DNA of 64,000 bases, from assembly GCF_030463565.1 (NCBI RefSeq), contig NC_134643.1:43624221-43688220 (forward strand), given 5' to 3'. Origin of the DNA: Pelecanus crispus. Taxonomy: Eukaryota > Chordata > Aves > Pelecaniformes > Pelecanidae. The position numbers and the translations under genes were made by a program. The notes under the pieces were generated by a model. It was not told the origin of the DNA. It did no database searches and was given only the letters and a program-made list of their open reading frames with translations. Shown piece after piece: positions 14,601 to 25,801 of this stretch; positions within the stretch are counted from its first letter, which is position 1, and every line of letters begins with the position of its first letter.

Positions 14601-16888
14601 CAAATTCAGCTTGATTTAAGGTTTTGACTTCATTTTGAGTGAATGCATTGAAAAAAAAAGAATCCTTAAGTGAATGCTCTGAAAATTAACCATTAAATCC
14701 TCTCGGATTCGGTTAAATTAAAACATTAAGAAATCAAAGCCAGCAAAATGATCTTCATAGCCATGTCAGCTTTGTAGATATATATAATCTTTCCTTTTAT
14801 GCAAGCTTTGCATTGTGTTAGAGCCCTGCCATTGCCCAGAACAATTAACTACTACATTAAGGCTACCTGCGTAAGCACTTACCCTTGCTTATTGAGCTTC
14901 AGCAGCAAAAGAGATTGCTGCAGATTTTCAGCTAACAGGAAAATGGCCAAATTGTTTAGAATTACCTTTGGGAAAAGAAAATACCTTTTGGTAAGTGGTT
15001 CTGTGGCTGAAACATGCAGAATTAGGGAAAACCTAGGAATAAAAAAAAAAGACCCCCAACCCTGCAAATAAAGGTGCCAAGCATGGGTGCTACACTGAGC
15101 AAGCATTCGGGCTGGCTAGCAGGGCACTGGGCAAGGGGACATCTGTTCTCATGACACAACTAAAGCATTTGTGTACATGTTCAGCTCGGAGCACCTTCCC
15201 CCCAGCCCCAGTTCACGACAGGTCAGCAGAGCCGTTTCTGAGATTATTAACAGCAGAACTGCAGGGTTGAGGTGTTTTGGAGATGCCTTGTTTAAGCGTT
15301 CTGGAGAAGCCCTTGTTCAGCTGCTCGTTCTCCAGGCTAGCACTCGCACAACTGCGGCGAGGAACGGCAGCGCTGGTGAAGCTGCCAGCAAGGCAGCGGC
15401 ATGGCGCATCCCTGGAGGGCTAGTGAGCACCTTCGAGACTATTTACGACAAAGCCCGCTCCTCTTCCACAACGCACAGAGGCCTTCAGAGCAGGAATCGC
15501 CCAGGAAGGCTTCTCTCATCAGCCGTAACCAGCACCAGCAGGCCGGAGGCGAGCCCCGAGCAGGGAGCTGATCGCCCCATGGCTGCAGTTTCACAACGCG
15601 AGACGTCTGCGGGCCATGACTGCAAGCTGCTTAAGCCCTGGGGAAAACACAGAGGAAAAATTTCCACATCGTTTGGGAGTGATTGGAGCAGCTTCCCTAG
15701 GGCTGCCCTAAGCGCCCCTTTGCAGCTGCTGCTCTCAACTGGCTCTGGGCTAATTCTTAAACACAGGAGTGGGCCCACGGATTAGCTGCGAAGTGATCTC
15801 AGTTTCATCCCAGACACATCCACCCAGCGAGCCGTCAGCCTTCCTTTTATGCAAGCTACTGTCTTTTCTCTAATGAGGAGAATAGGGGGAAAAGGGCTTA
15901 CTGTCGGTAATTATCATCATTTTATAATGTCTCACTGCTCTCTCAGCCACCAGCTGCCCCCTCTCCCTTTGCACCCAACCACTCAGCTTGTGCCCACACG
16001 ATCCTAGCAGTTGTTTTGGGCTCTGCAGCTTCATAGGTCTGACTCCACCTCTGCTCAGAAAGAGATCGGCTGACCATCCCTCTCCACCTTCCTCAGCTCT
16101 GGAGGGACAGTCGGTCTATTTTAGAGCTCCCCTCCCAAAACGGCAGCCTTTTCCCAGGCCGGCTGCGTGCCCTGGTGAGGAATGCCGACAATCTGCCGTC
16201 CAGGACCGGAGCTGTCAGCGTTACTTCCCTACTGCTGAGCCCTCAGTCATCACTTGCATGAAGGCTAAGTATGCAGCCCGCTGCCTTGTGACAAGAGCTG
16301 TGACTTTGTTTAGGAGCCAAGCACTAGGAACGAGTAGCAGGGAAATGTGGCTTAGTGGAACAGGAAATATTAACAATCTGTGATAAAATGAAAAAAGCAG
16401 CCAGTAGACATCTAACTCGGTTAGAGGCACCACTCCATGACTGGCTAAGAGTAGCGACAGACCCAAAGAGCCAATAAAGAATTAGTTTTTCCACTTCAAG
16501 GCTGACTTTTAAAAGACCAGAGTAACTTCTCTTGTGTTCATCTGTGTACAAGAAAAGCCCTTAGCAAGGTCATCTGCATATTGCAGTAAGTGCTGGCACA
16601 GGAAAGGACATGGAAGAGTTTTCAGCTCCACAGATGGTTTAAGGGGCTGTTGCAAAAGCCCACAGAGATAGACTTACACAGCTCCATCACCCTCTAGTAG
16701 CGGGCTAGGATAAGCTTGTTGTCTGTGAGCTACTACAGCTTTGTGCATCAATCAATTTTTTTTCTGGTAGAAAAACACGTGATTGGGGTAAGTGTTTCTG
16801 GCTAAAAGGATTTCTCTCAAAACTCCTTATTTCTGAGTGAAATGGTCAAGTGATAGTGATTCCAGGTAGAGGTAGAAAGAAATTAATT

Positions 16889-16917
16889 CCCCCCCCCCCC
16901 CCCCCCCTTTTTTTTTT
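16889..16917 (+). repeat. C19-T10 homopyrimidine tract
   Basis: Nineteen C are followed directly by ten T and then more C. This is a low-complexity polypyrimidine run in intergenic DNA. Its exact length in the assembly may be unreliable, because long C runs are error-prone to sequence. Confidence 0.85.
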
Positions 16918-19020
16918 CCCCCTTCATATATGTTAGTTAAGGCAGTTACCAGGCTGGACAAGCTACATTAACACTGGTTTCATATGTATACAGTCCTTTC
17001 AAGTTATTATGGGGCTGATAACCTCTCTTTGTCCTTGTAATCCAAAGTAAATAGAGGAGCTTAATCGCTCCAGAAATGGGTAACAACTTACAGATACCTT
17101 CCCTCCTAGTAAGCTGTTTGCACAACACCTAGTGCTGGGAGTAACCAGAAGCTGATTTAATAATCTGAAGTCATCCAAAGACTCTGCTAAATCCCGTGTG
17201 AAATGTTAAGTGTTTTGTCTTGTTCTTATCTCCACCAGGCAAGTAGCTGCACCACGACGATTTTTTTTTTTTTAATGCTGGAACTTACCTGGCAGGGCAG
17301 TCACTCATTTGGGCCTCCATCGAAGGACCTGTAGTACCGGCTTGGACACTGCATTTGCAGTTGGCTCTAAGGAAGGTCCCTACTAAGTACAGAAAATGAA
17401 GTAGCCTCTGCTGCGAGAGGCAGAATTTCTCACGCAGGGATGGGGACCCTGCCTATGGGCACTTACGGGCGGACACTGCTCTCCATCTCCCAAGGCACGA
17501 CCTTGGGTAGGCGGCACGGGCGCTCTGGTCCCGAGTTTCCTCTTCTCCAAAACAGAGATATGATATACAAGTGGGCTGAGAGCCTTGCAGAGAGGTGCTA
17601 TCGCCAGTACAGGGAGTTATCGTCCCCAGGCCCAGGTCCAAAGCACACAGCAACATGAAGGAGAGCTGTTCCCTCAAAGGACCCTGGCTCAGCACCCAAG
17701 CCAAGAACAGGCTGGATTTGTTCTCCGAGGGAGTTGCAGGCTCACTGCTGTTACTACACGCTGTACTTTTACCTTTGTAAACGGCAGTAGGTGCAAAAAG
17801 ATCCCGAACACTGAGCAACAAAAGTTACAGTTAATGAAATAATCCCCTTCTAAACAGTATATGACCAAATCCTTGAGCCTCCTGCAAGTTATAATCAAAA
17901 CCATATGTACAGTCATAAACATCAGAAATATTTACAAAACACTGACAAGATCTTAAAAACAAAAGCAGTGATTTCCTCATCTTGCTGGAAGACTTACAAA
18001 AACTGGGGTAAATTGTCTTGTTTAAAATATTCTGCTGACCACAGAGCACTGTATGCTTCATTGTAATGGTTAAGTCATTCTATATGTATTTACTGGTTCA
18101 GTTAATCTACTATGGCTGGGTACAAACTATTGCAAGACAAAGATTATGAAGTAGGGTCAATAAAAATCTTGTTTATGCAAAATCCACTGTTGTCATAGCA
18201 CCATTTTACACAAAAGGTAAATCAAACCCCTATCCAAACAACCATTTCCCCTGCACTGGCGGCTGGCATCGCTAGAGACATCTAGCAGAATTACGTAGAA
18301 GGGCTGTAAAACTGGCCAGTTTAACGTGGCTGCCATTAGTCTGTGCTGGGGTAAATGTCTCCGCTTTGATGTTTTTCTAAAAACCTAAAGTAAACAAAAA
18401 AAATCCCAGGCACTTAGGCACAGAAGCCTCACCTCTAGCTTTGATTACAAAGTCTCCTAAAGAAAACTTGTAGGTGCCGCAATCAAACCAGGCTGCTGAC
18501 ATAGAGCATGAGCTTCACGTGGGTGCCAGCTAGCAATACAACCTCATTTCCCAGCACCTCACCCACCTTTCTTGTAAATTTAGTGTGTAGCATTAGGCCA
18601 AGACCCCACAAGTAACTGAGCCCCATCATGAGGTCCCAAGCAGCTCCCAGGTCCTTCAGGAGCCAGGACACCTTGAAGGTGTTCAGCTCTTAGCAGGACC
18701 AAAGTCACTGTCTTTTGCTCTGCCCGTCTTCAGGACGGAGGGCACGAAACAACGCTGTGAGCAGCGGGTAGAAGCTGTGCGGTGTTTCCAGGGTCCTCAC
18801 CTCACACATCAAACATCCCCCAGTGGAAAGATAGAAAAAAAACATTATCAGGAACACCCATAATACTGTTTATAACTTTATAAATTAAAATTAAGCTTTT
18901 TTTTAAAAGACTTAAGTTGACAGTCTTCACAACAGTTGATTTAAAAAAAAAATACGGGTAGGTGAGGAAAGTCATTTAGGCACTTTCTAGGAAGGACTGA
19001 GATGTTCCTGCTTATAAATA

Positions 19021-19262
19021 GAATCACAAAATCATAGAATGCTTTGGGTTGGAAGGGACCTTTAGAGGCCATCTAGCCCAACCCCCCTGCAGTGAGCAGG
19101 GACAACTTTAACTCCATCAGGTTGCTCAGAGCCCCGTCCAACCTCACCTTGAATGTTTCCAGGGATGGGGTCTCCACTGCCTCTTTAGGCAACCTGTTCC
19201 AATGCCTTACCACCCTCATTGTAAAAAATTTCTTCCTTATATCCACTCTAAAATAGGCAGTC
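19021..19262 (-). mobile_element. CR1 retroposon, C-terminal ORF2 and 3' UTR relic
   Basis: The left end carries the CR1 tail in reverse (AGAATCACAAAATCATAGAA), followed by the conserved TTGGAAGGGACC block. Read on the minus strand, the right part still translates to the end of CR1 ORF2, with recognisable FRVDIRKKFFTMRVVRHWNR and NRLPKEAVETPSLETFKVRL segments. The copy is 5'-truncated to about 240 bp. The 63-codon open frame here is this relic, not a host gene. Confidence 0.93.
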
Positions 19263-22200
19263 AAAGAAGTCTAAATAGTCAAAGTAAAGGCTTTGGTTTA
19301 GTTCTGATTTGGGTTCAATTACAAAGAAAATTGCTCCATTTCAGCTGTGCTGTGAATTCAATGAAATTGCAAGAAACCGTTCTGGTCAAGATTTCATTTC
19401 AGATGGGAAAGAAGACATTTAGATTGGTCGTCTTTCATATTTTATTTTGCTCAGAAAACATAGGCATTATTCCACCTTCTTATTCCTCTCACTCTCATTT
19501 CATTGGAAAAGATGAAAGACCAGAATGTCAGTGTTATCCTAATCACCATGCCATCACTACTGGCACAGATTACAGGCAAAGGTGTTGCTTCTGGGGTTTC
19601 ATTCATGGGTTTTTTAAACAGAAAAAGAGGAGCAGCCACCATTTTTGTGAAAGGTCAAAATCTGTTTTAGTCTGGAAAAATTCCTGTTGATTTCAATGGC
19701 TTTTGAATAGGGCCCAAATTTTACCTCTGTACCTCGCATCGATCCCTGAGTTTCAGTGTTCTTCCTATCCTACTTTGGATCAGAGAAAACTTTTGAGAGA
19801 ATCCTGTTAAGACAATATTCCCCACTAGGAAAATAGTGGCCCGGTTTCTAGGACCATTTCATATGTACCATGAATACATGAGCAGCCTTATTTTATATCC
19901 TCTTAGTCAAAACTTAAAGCTGCGAATCACATTTCTGATGCACCTTTATAAAGATATCATCATTGATGCAGGAGCAGAAACAACAACAAATTATTAAATT
20001 CTTCTTCTACCATATTTATGCCCTTACAGAGACACTTATTTATCACTTATTAAAAACTCATAAGGGACATCTCTAAAAGCTGTAAGCAATAATGAGCCCT
20101 TGAATAGACAATAAATCCACAGATGCTTAACTGGCTTTTCAAAGCTGCCAAGCACCAGCGCTTGTGAGAGGTCAGCTCTTTAAGCCATTGTTTGTGTATC
20201 AAATATTAAGTTCAAATGCCTACATTTTCGATGTTTACTACTGAAAAGAGAACTTGTACTTGTTACAGCAATAGCCTTCTTATGGAAGAGGTTACTGACA
20301 TCTCTCCAGCAAAGGTAAACAGCACCAGTAAGTCTAGGTCAACGCACACCGTGCCACTAAAGTTAATACGCTTTCAGAAGGTGCTTAAAAATGAGGACCT
20401 GCTGCAATACAAATACACCTCAGCAGAGCTCAAGGCATCTGAACGGCTGCAGTTCCGTGGAGACCCCAAAGCAGCAGAAGTCATTGCACATTTTTCTTGT
20501 CATACCTCATTTCTTTTCCCACGAAGCTAGGAGAGTACAGGTCAGAGGATATGCCGAATGGTGAAAATGTTCCTTCTGGACTACTTTCAGGTTACTTGAA
20601 ATTCAATCACAGTGCTTCAGATACATAAAAAAAGAGCAACAAGGCACATTTAATGCTTCATTTTAGATTCCTAAGGTCACAGAGCGAGGCATTCACGGGT
20701 AAAGATTATGAGCCTGAAGTCCGTCCCCCAAAGATCTGTTGTACATGGACTGCGATGCCAAGCAGAATATTACTGAAATTAGTAGAACTCTCTGTGGGTG
20801 CTCACACATCATACACGGCAAAAAGCAAAACTGAGGACTCTAAGCCTCGTAATTGTGCTATGTATAAAGATTAACTGGAGCATCTAAGCAAATCTGCCCC
20901 TCGGGAGGGATCTACGCAGGTTCAAAGAGTTCCTCTTAAGCCCTTAGATTGAGCTTAAGACATTGGAAAAGCTTAGATCAGGCTTTAATCGTAACAGATA
21001 GTCCACCAAACAACCATTCCTCCAACATATCGAGAGCTCTTTCAATAGATACCTCTTTATTTGAAATGGAATGCATCTTGAAAAATACGAAAAATAAATC
21101 ACATCTCTCAGAAATCATTTATGAGTCATATTTACACGCATTTTTTTTGACGACACTGATATTTCTGCTCACAATAGGATATGCTAGAAAACATTTGGTA
21201 CATCACTGCAGCTATAATTCAGAAGCTGGCATTTGCATATCATGAACCTTAAAAAAAGAGGAATTACTTCAGGATGTCAGAAAGACAACATCCACTTGAT
21301 CTTCCTTTCCACCTATTCCTAAATTTGCTTGGTCAGCACAGCTTGAATTTTCTTGCTGAATCTGTCCCTTAATCACTTTTTTTTTTTAATTAAGACATGT
21401 AATTTTGACCTCTTTATGAACTGACTTTCCACACTTTTGCTACCTATACCAAGCATTTGCCTGTGTGTGTTTTACTGGAATTTTTTTTAATTCTCTGATG
21501 AATTTACTTCAGCTACATACTGTTGGCTGCTTTTTTTTTTTTTTTTTTTTTGGTAAGGGGAAGGACAACCTGATTTCTTTTCTTGCAAAGCTCCAATAAC
21601 ATAGAGTATGATCTGCTGGACCTACTTTCATAGCCATTGCTTATAAGGCAGTGACAGACTATTTAACCAAGTAGCTCCAATGAAGACCCCGCAGTAGTAG
21701 AGGGGCAAGCCAAAAAAAGCCTAGAACCACCTCATTCATAACATCAAACACTTTCTTGGTCTAAAATTACTATCAGTCAAAAAAACCCATGGAAGATAGA
21801 GCGTGAGAAAGTTGTCGGATTGTCCATGTCAGACAATTTAGCCTTATTTATACTGACATGGCATGAGCCACACAGCCCGACTGTCCCCAGGGGACCCCAG
21901 CCAATTTGTTCTCATTCAGTTTCCAAGAGACAGTCTGGAGGCACAAAGGGAAGGTTTGATCCTTACACTCATCCCAGGCTGCAGGCACAGAAAGAGCTCA
22001 AGGTGGATTTTGTGACGTGACCGTCTCTCACACTGAGTTTGGCTGACACCAACGCTTTTAAAAAAGTAACACAGCAGGCAATGACAACCGGCAAAAGGTT
22101 GTTGGCGAGCTACATCGGTCCAAATGGTTTTGAGAGCATCCTTCAGGCCAACTTAAAACAAGAAACGTAAGGTGAAAGTAGGACATTAACCTTGAGTCAG

Positions 22201-23300
22201 TGAAAACACAGCTTTCATTTTTAATTTGCTACTCTTTTCTCAAACCTTAATGTCAACCATATCACTAAAATTGTCAATCTTTTGTTTTCAAAGTACAAAT
22301 ACCTCCAGAAGAGCAGCAAAATTTCAGCTTTAGACCAGATCCATAGACTTTTGTGGCATTCAGGGGCTCGTGTCCACCGAGGACAGGAATATCTGTCTCT
22401 CCTAGAGAAATATGTGTCTCTGATCACACAGGAATTTATTTTCATCAATTACATTTATCCTTCAGTAGGCTAAAACCTATTTTAGTAGGTGAGATATCAG
22501 CAATACATCTATATATCTGAAAAGGTAGATTAGTTACTCAGTAAACTGTAATTAATGAGTCTACAGAGAGGAGCCAAATTACAAATTACAGCCTATTTTG
22601 TGAGTCTTTGACTAGCTCATTAGAGAATCCCCTTGCAGCTCTAACATCCAAGCATTAGCAGAATGATAATGGCAGATGTACAGAGATGTGGAAACTAGGT
22701 ATTATGGTTGCCAAGACAGAGAATCTAATCCTAGAAGATGCAGGGCACCTTCAATTTCAATTAGTCTCAAAGTAATAACTTCGTTAGGACAGCTGCAATC
22801 GACCACCCCAAGCTCGTCACGCAACCTTGTCGAGGGCCAGATCGGAAAGCAGCACTCGGGAGTAACCACAGAGGACCACCGAGGTCCGGGCTTTAATTCT
22901 GCACCGTGACGCATTTTGCACGTCTAGGTACGTGACCCCGACACCTGGGGGGCAAGGAATGAAAGAGGAGGGCTAAAAGAGATCTCGACTTATTCCTTAC
23001 AGGACTGTGCTTAAGCTTAGAGTGCAGAGGAAGGGGCCATCACGCGCAGTAGCCAATTCTGAGATCTTCCTTTGAGCGTCACTTCAGTCTTTTGCTTTAA
23101 ACAGCTTGAACCAAGAGCGTGGGGCTTTTGCAGTCAAGCTACGCCTCAGTTACACAAACAGAAAAGTCCTGGATGTGTGGCATTAAAAGATTTTGTTTAT
23201 ACTCGTGTAACTTGTAAAGGGGCCAAAAGCCCTTTTTCTCACCACGCTAGTTAAAATAAACACCTCCGCAGCTGCAACTTTTTACCTTGAACCAGAGCTA
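19263..23300. other. Intergenic DNA downstream of PHLDA1
   Basis: I found no supported gene. There is a T21 run at 21531-21551. Minus-strand AATAAA signals lie at 21056-21061 and 22435-22440 and could serve a long PHLDA1 3' UTR, but I cannot show that transcription reaches them. Confidence 0.5.
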
Positions 23301-23620
23301 ACAGGCCCCTTTGCTCCGTCCCGCTTACAACCTCCCCGCTCAATTTAAACCAGAGAACCCGCGCTGCAGCGGCACAGGACGCGAGAACGCCCATCGCCTG
23401 AAGGGCCCCGTCCTTAGAAAGCGCACGGCCCCGCGCCCGGCTCCCTCCTCTGCACCGGGGCGAACAGCCCCGACCCGCTCCCGCCAGCATCGACGGCCAA
23501 ACTCCCACTGCCTTTTAAGAGGCAGAGGAAGACGCACCAGCTCCGCAATTAGCCCTTTGTTTTCCAACTTTCCGACGTCTTTCGAGGCGAGATCGCACGG
23601 CGCCTCTCAACATCCGACAG
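23300..23620. other. Small CpG-rich patch
   Basis: About 300 bp has many CG dinucleotides and a high GC content, in sharp contrast to the AT-rich flanks. It lies roughly 1 kb beyond the PHLDA1 terminal exon start. No TATA-like box, splice donor or convincing open frame marks it as a promoter. It could be an enhancer, an orphan CpG island or an unannotated transcript start. Confidence 0.5.
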
Positions 23621-23748
23621 TGCTAAACACCAAAATTAATCTAGTTTATCTCAGCTAGAGAGCAACTTGCAGCTTATGAAAACCGTGACCAAAATAATCC
23701 ATTTGCACGCTAAGAAGTAGATAAGATGGATTTTAAACTAAGGGCTAC

Positions 23749-24702
23749 TTTAATGCAAGACATTTAAAAACCGCCATGAAAATTCAATACAGGTCGTGAG
23801 CCCAGACCGCTTACAAACGGACCGTGGAGAGGAAGCCCTGAACTCGGACACTACGAAGCGTTCATAAGCGCTTCGCAGCTTGTGCCCTCCAGCTTCGGAG
23901 CAGGCACGTCGGAACGGTAACTGGAATCCAACTGCGAGTCCTGCATCGCAAAAGAACTTGGTCAGATTCCCCTCCGCTCGTACGTTAAACAGATGGGTTT
24001 TAATCTCAGAATGACAATCAACGTTAGTTTTTTGAATAGCCAAGCATGAATAAATTTTATCATCTTCCGCCACGCGTAATATTTTAGACGAATATCATTT
24101 GAAACCCAGATTACGATTACTAGTCTCATTAGAGAGGAGCTCTCATATGCAGTATGGGTTTCAGCCAAATTCCAAACCACACATCGCATTTTCCATGTTA
24201 GTGTAATACAGCGCATTTCAGGTAAAAAGGAAAAAACTTTTGTTAAATTGCACACGGCCGAACTACCCAGAACTTTTTAGTTCCTTTAAGGGAGCTAACA
24301 TACACGTTGTTTTTTCCTTTGCTTTTTGGATACCGCCTACATTCAGAAATGTCTTGCAAACAAGCCTTTAAAAAAACAAAAATAACAAAAAACAACCAAC
24401 CAACCCTAATAAATAAAATAAAATACATTAAAAATAAAGTTACAGTACATCATGTCTCCTAGAAGTCCCATCACACCAAAGGATCCTTTCCGAGGTTCAT
24501 AAATAATAGATTTGAAATGCTTCTCGGCACCGAGGGCGGCGAAGCAGCAGCAGCAGCAGCAGCTAGCTGGGGTTCAGGTTGTCGAGCCGCTTCTCTCCAG
24601 TCCACCTGCATCTCTGGCGCTTGCCCAGTTTTCCATCCGCTGAAGTACGTCCGCAAGGAACGTGCTCAGTCCCGCTTCCCCGAAGCGCTTCCTTAACTTC
24701 AC
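23749..24702 (-). other. PHLDA1: PHLDA1 3'-UTR exon 2 (3' end uncertain)
   Basis: This is the sequence downstream of the 3'-UTR intron acceptor at 24703. On the transcript strand it has a (CTG)6 run (24545-24562), a U-rich ATTTTATTTTATTTA block (24407-24430) and further ATTTA pentamers near 24500, 24244 and 24050. This resembles the AU-rich elements of short-lived early-response mRNAs. Candidate polyadenylation signals are ATTAAA at 23999-24004 and 23749-23754. There is no AATAAA in this stretch, so the true end could lie further left. The left boundary given is a guess tied to the last ATTAAA. Confidence 0.5.
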
Positions 24703-24905
24703 CTGCAACAAGACAGCACAAAGAGCAGCTGGTGAGGGGATGCTGGAGTGCCCGCAGCGGGTTTTTTTCCACGCTGGGACCAGCGCTGCGGGGCCGCTTC
24801 CAGCCCGGGGCACCCGTGGGGCTGGGGAGCGCGGCGGCTCGGCCGCCCCCGGGGGCTGGAGCGGAGGGGGTCCCAGGGACCGGAGGGGGTCTCGGGGGGC
24901 CCTAC
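24703..24905 (-). other. PHLDA1: PHLDA1 intron in the 3' UTR
   Basis: On the minus strand the donor AAAG|GTAGGG (GT at 24905-24904) lies 5 nt after the TAG stop. The acceptor TTGCAG| ends at 24703. An intron just after the stop codon fits my recollection of the gene layout in this family. Because the junction is only a few bases from the stop, the mRNA should not trigger nonsense-mediated decay. The call rests on splice-site motifs alone. Confidence 0.65.
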
Positions 24906-24910
24906 CTTTG

Positions 24911-25369
24911 CTAGGCGGAGTTGGAGGCACTGCGGAGGCGTGGGCCATGGGGCTGCGCCAGGTGCTGCTGCTTCTGTCGGGTGGAGCGGACGGCGAGGAT
25001 GGCCTGGCGGTTCTTGTACTGCACCATCTGCAGCGTGATCGCCGCGTTCCAGCCCTGCTCCTGCGCGCACCGAAAGTCGATCTCCTTCCCCTCGGCCATC
25101 ACCACCGTGAAGTACACGTACTTGCCCTTGCGCTCCACGCAGTCCACCGTCTTCATGTTGGAGAAGTGGAGCTCCTTGATCTTGGCCGCCGGCTCGGCCG
25201 GCAGCGGTGGCGGCTGCTGCTGCTGCGGCGGTGGCTGCTGCTTGGGGGGGATGAGGAGCAGCCCCTCCTCGGTGAGGATGCAGCGCTTCTTCTTCCAGAG
25301 CTGCAGGAGCCCGTCGCTCCTCTTCTCCAGCACGCCCTCCTTCACCGCCTTGCAGCCGCTCTCCAGCAT
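24911..25369 (-). CDS. PHLDA1: Pleckstrin homology-like domain family A member 1
   Basis: This encodes PHLDA1 (TDAG51), a small PH-like domain protein induced by growth-factor and stress signalling and linked to phosphoinositide binding and control of apoptosis. From MLESGCKAVKEGVLEKR the frame gives 152 residues. The PH-like fold runs from about residue 8 to 128. It is interrupted at residues 41-62 by a Q/P-rich loop (PPKQQPPPQQQQPPP). The block LHFSNMKTVDCVERKGKY (67-84) and the C-terminal helix with W107 (WNAAITLQMVQYKNRQAI) match mammalian PHLDA1 almost exactly. The long PQ and PH repeats of the mammalian C-terminus are absent, and the protein ends RLRSASNSA. I chose this start because it matches the mouse-type start and has A at -3. 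The frame stays open upstream to an ATG at 25801, so a 296-residue form is possible. The CDS lies in one exon. Confidence 0.96.
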   Translation of the reverse strand: MLESGCKAVKEGVLEKRSDGLLQLWKKKRCILTEEGLLLIPPKQQPPPQQQQPPPLPAEPAAKIKELHFSNMKTVDCVERKGKYVYFTVVMAEGKEIDFRCAQEQGWNAAITLQMVQYKNRQAILAVRSTRQKQQHLAQPHGPRLRSASNSA

Positions 25370-25380
25370 CCTTCTGGCAT
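25342..25380 (-). other. 12-codon uORF overlapping the PHLDA1 start
   Basis: An ATG at 25380-25378 begins 11 nt before the MLES start and in another frame. It reads 12 codons (MPEGCWRAAARR) to a TGA at 25344-25342, inside the PHLDA1 coding region. Its context is weak (C at -3), so leaky scanning to the main ATG would be expected. It matters only if transcripts use the MLES start. Confidence 0.55.
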
Positions 25381-25801
25381 GGGCCGGCGGCCTCCGCCCG
25401 CCGGGGCTGGGGTCGGGGGGCAGCCGGCACCAGCCGAAGACTCGCCGCCCGGCGCCGGCTCCGAGCCGGAGGGCCGGGAGCGCCCCGGCCCGCAGCGAGC
25501 GGAGCAGCGGCTGCCGCCCGTGCCGCGGCGTGGCGGGGCTTGCGGCGGGGCGGGCGGCTGTGGCGGCGGGATTTTCCCTCCCCTCGGCTTTTGAACGCGC
25601 CCTTCCCTCCCCGCAGCAACACCCAGCGGAAAAGGCGGCTCCTCCCGCCGCCGGCGGGGAAGCCCAGCGCCGCCGAGGCCGCGGAGCCGCTGCCCCGCCC
25701 GGTCCGGCCCGGCCCCCCCCCGCCGCAGGGGCGGGCAGCAGCGGGGGCAGCGCCGCCGGCCTCCAGCCCCGCACCCCCCGCCTCCTCCTCCTCCTCCTCA
25801 A
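25370..25801 (-). other. PHLDA1: In-frame upstream extension of PHLDA1 (possible longer N-terminus)
   Basis: The PHLDA1 frame has no stop for 144 codons upstream of MLES, back to an ATG at 25801 (MRRRRRRRGVRGW...). Human PHLDA1 is annotated, as I recall, with a longer form of about 400 residues whose extra N-terminus is of similar length. The bird extension is rich in A, P, G and R, as GC-rich DNA would give by chance. Only short pieces, such as the run LLRSLRAGALPALRLGAGAG, faintly recall the human one. It could be true coding sequence or simply a stop-free GC-rich 5' UTR. Confidence 0.4.

Larger units (their letters stand above)
944..19020. other. Long gene-poor intergenic region
   Basis: No coding gene is supported in this 18-kb stretch, which lies on the 3' side of PHLDA1. 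It is mostly AT-rich, with GC-richer blocks near 6.9-8.2 kb and 10.3-11.6 kb that produce chance open frames of up to about 220 codons. It contains homopolymers: A15 at 2048-2062, T17 at 12094-12110 and a C19-T10 tract at 16889-16917. There is also a perfect 10-bp inverted repeat at 8605-8629. Distal regulatory elements may be present but cannot be called from one sequence. Confidence 0.6.

Noticed and set aside
15171-15785. 204-codon plus-strand open frame
   Set aside because: The length is not surprising for about 55% GC in 64 kb. No domain, homologue or splice context was recognised.
19073-19264. 63-codon frame that looks like a conserved protein
   Set aside because: It is the C-terminal remnant of CR1 ORF2, reported under the mobile element.
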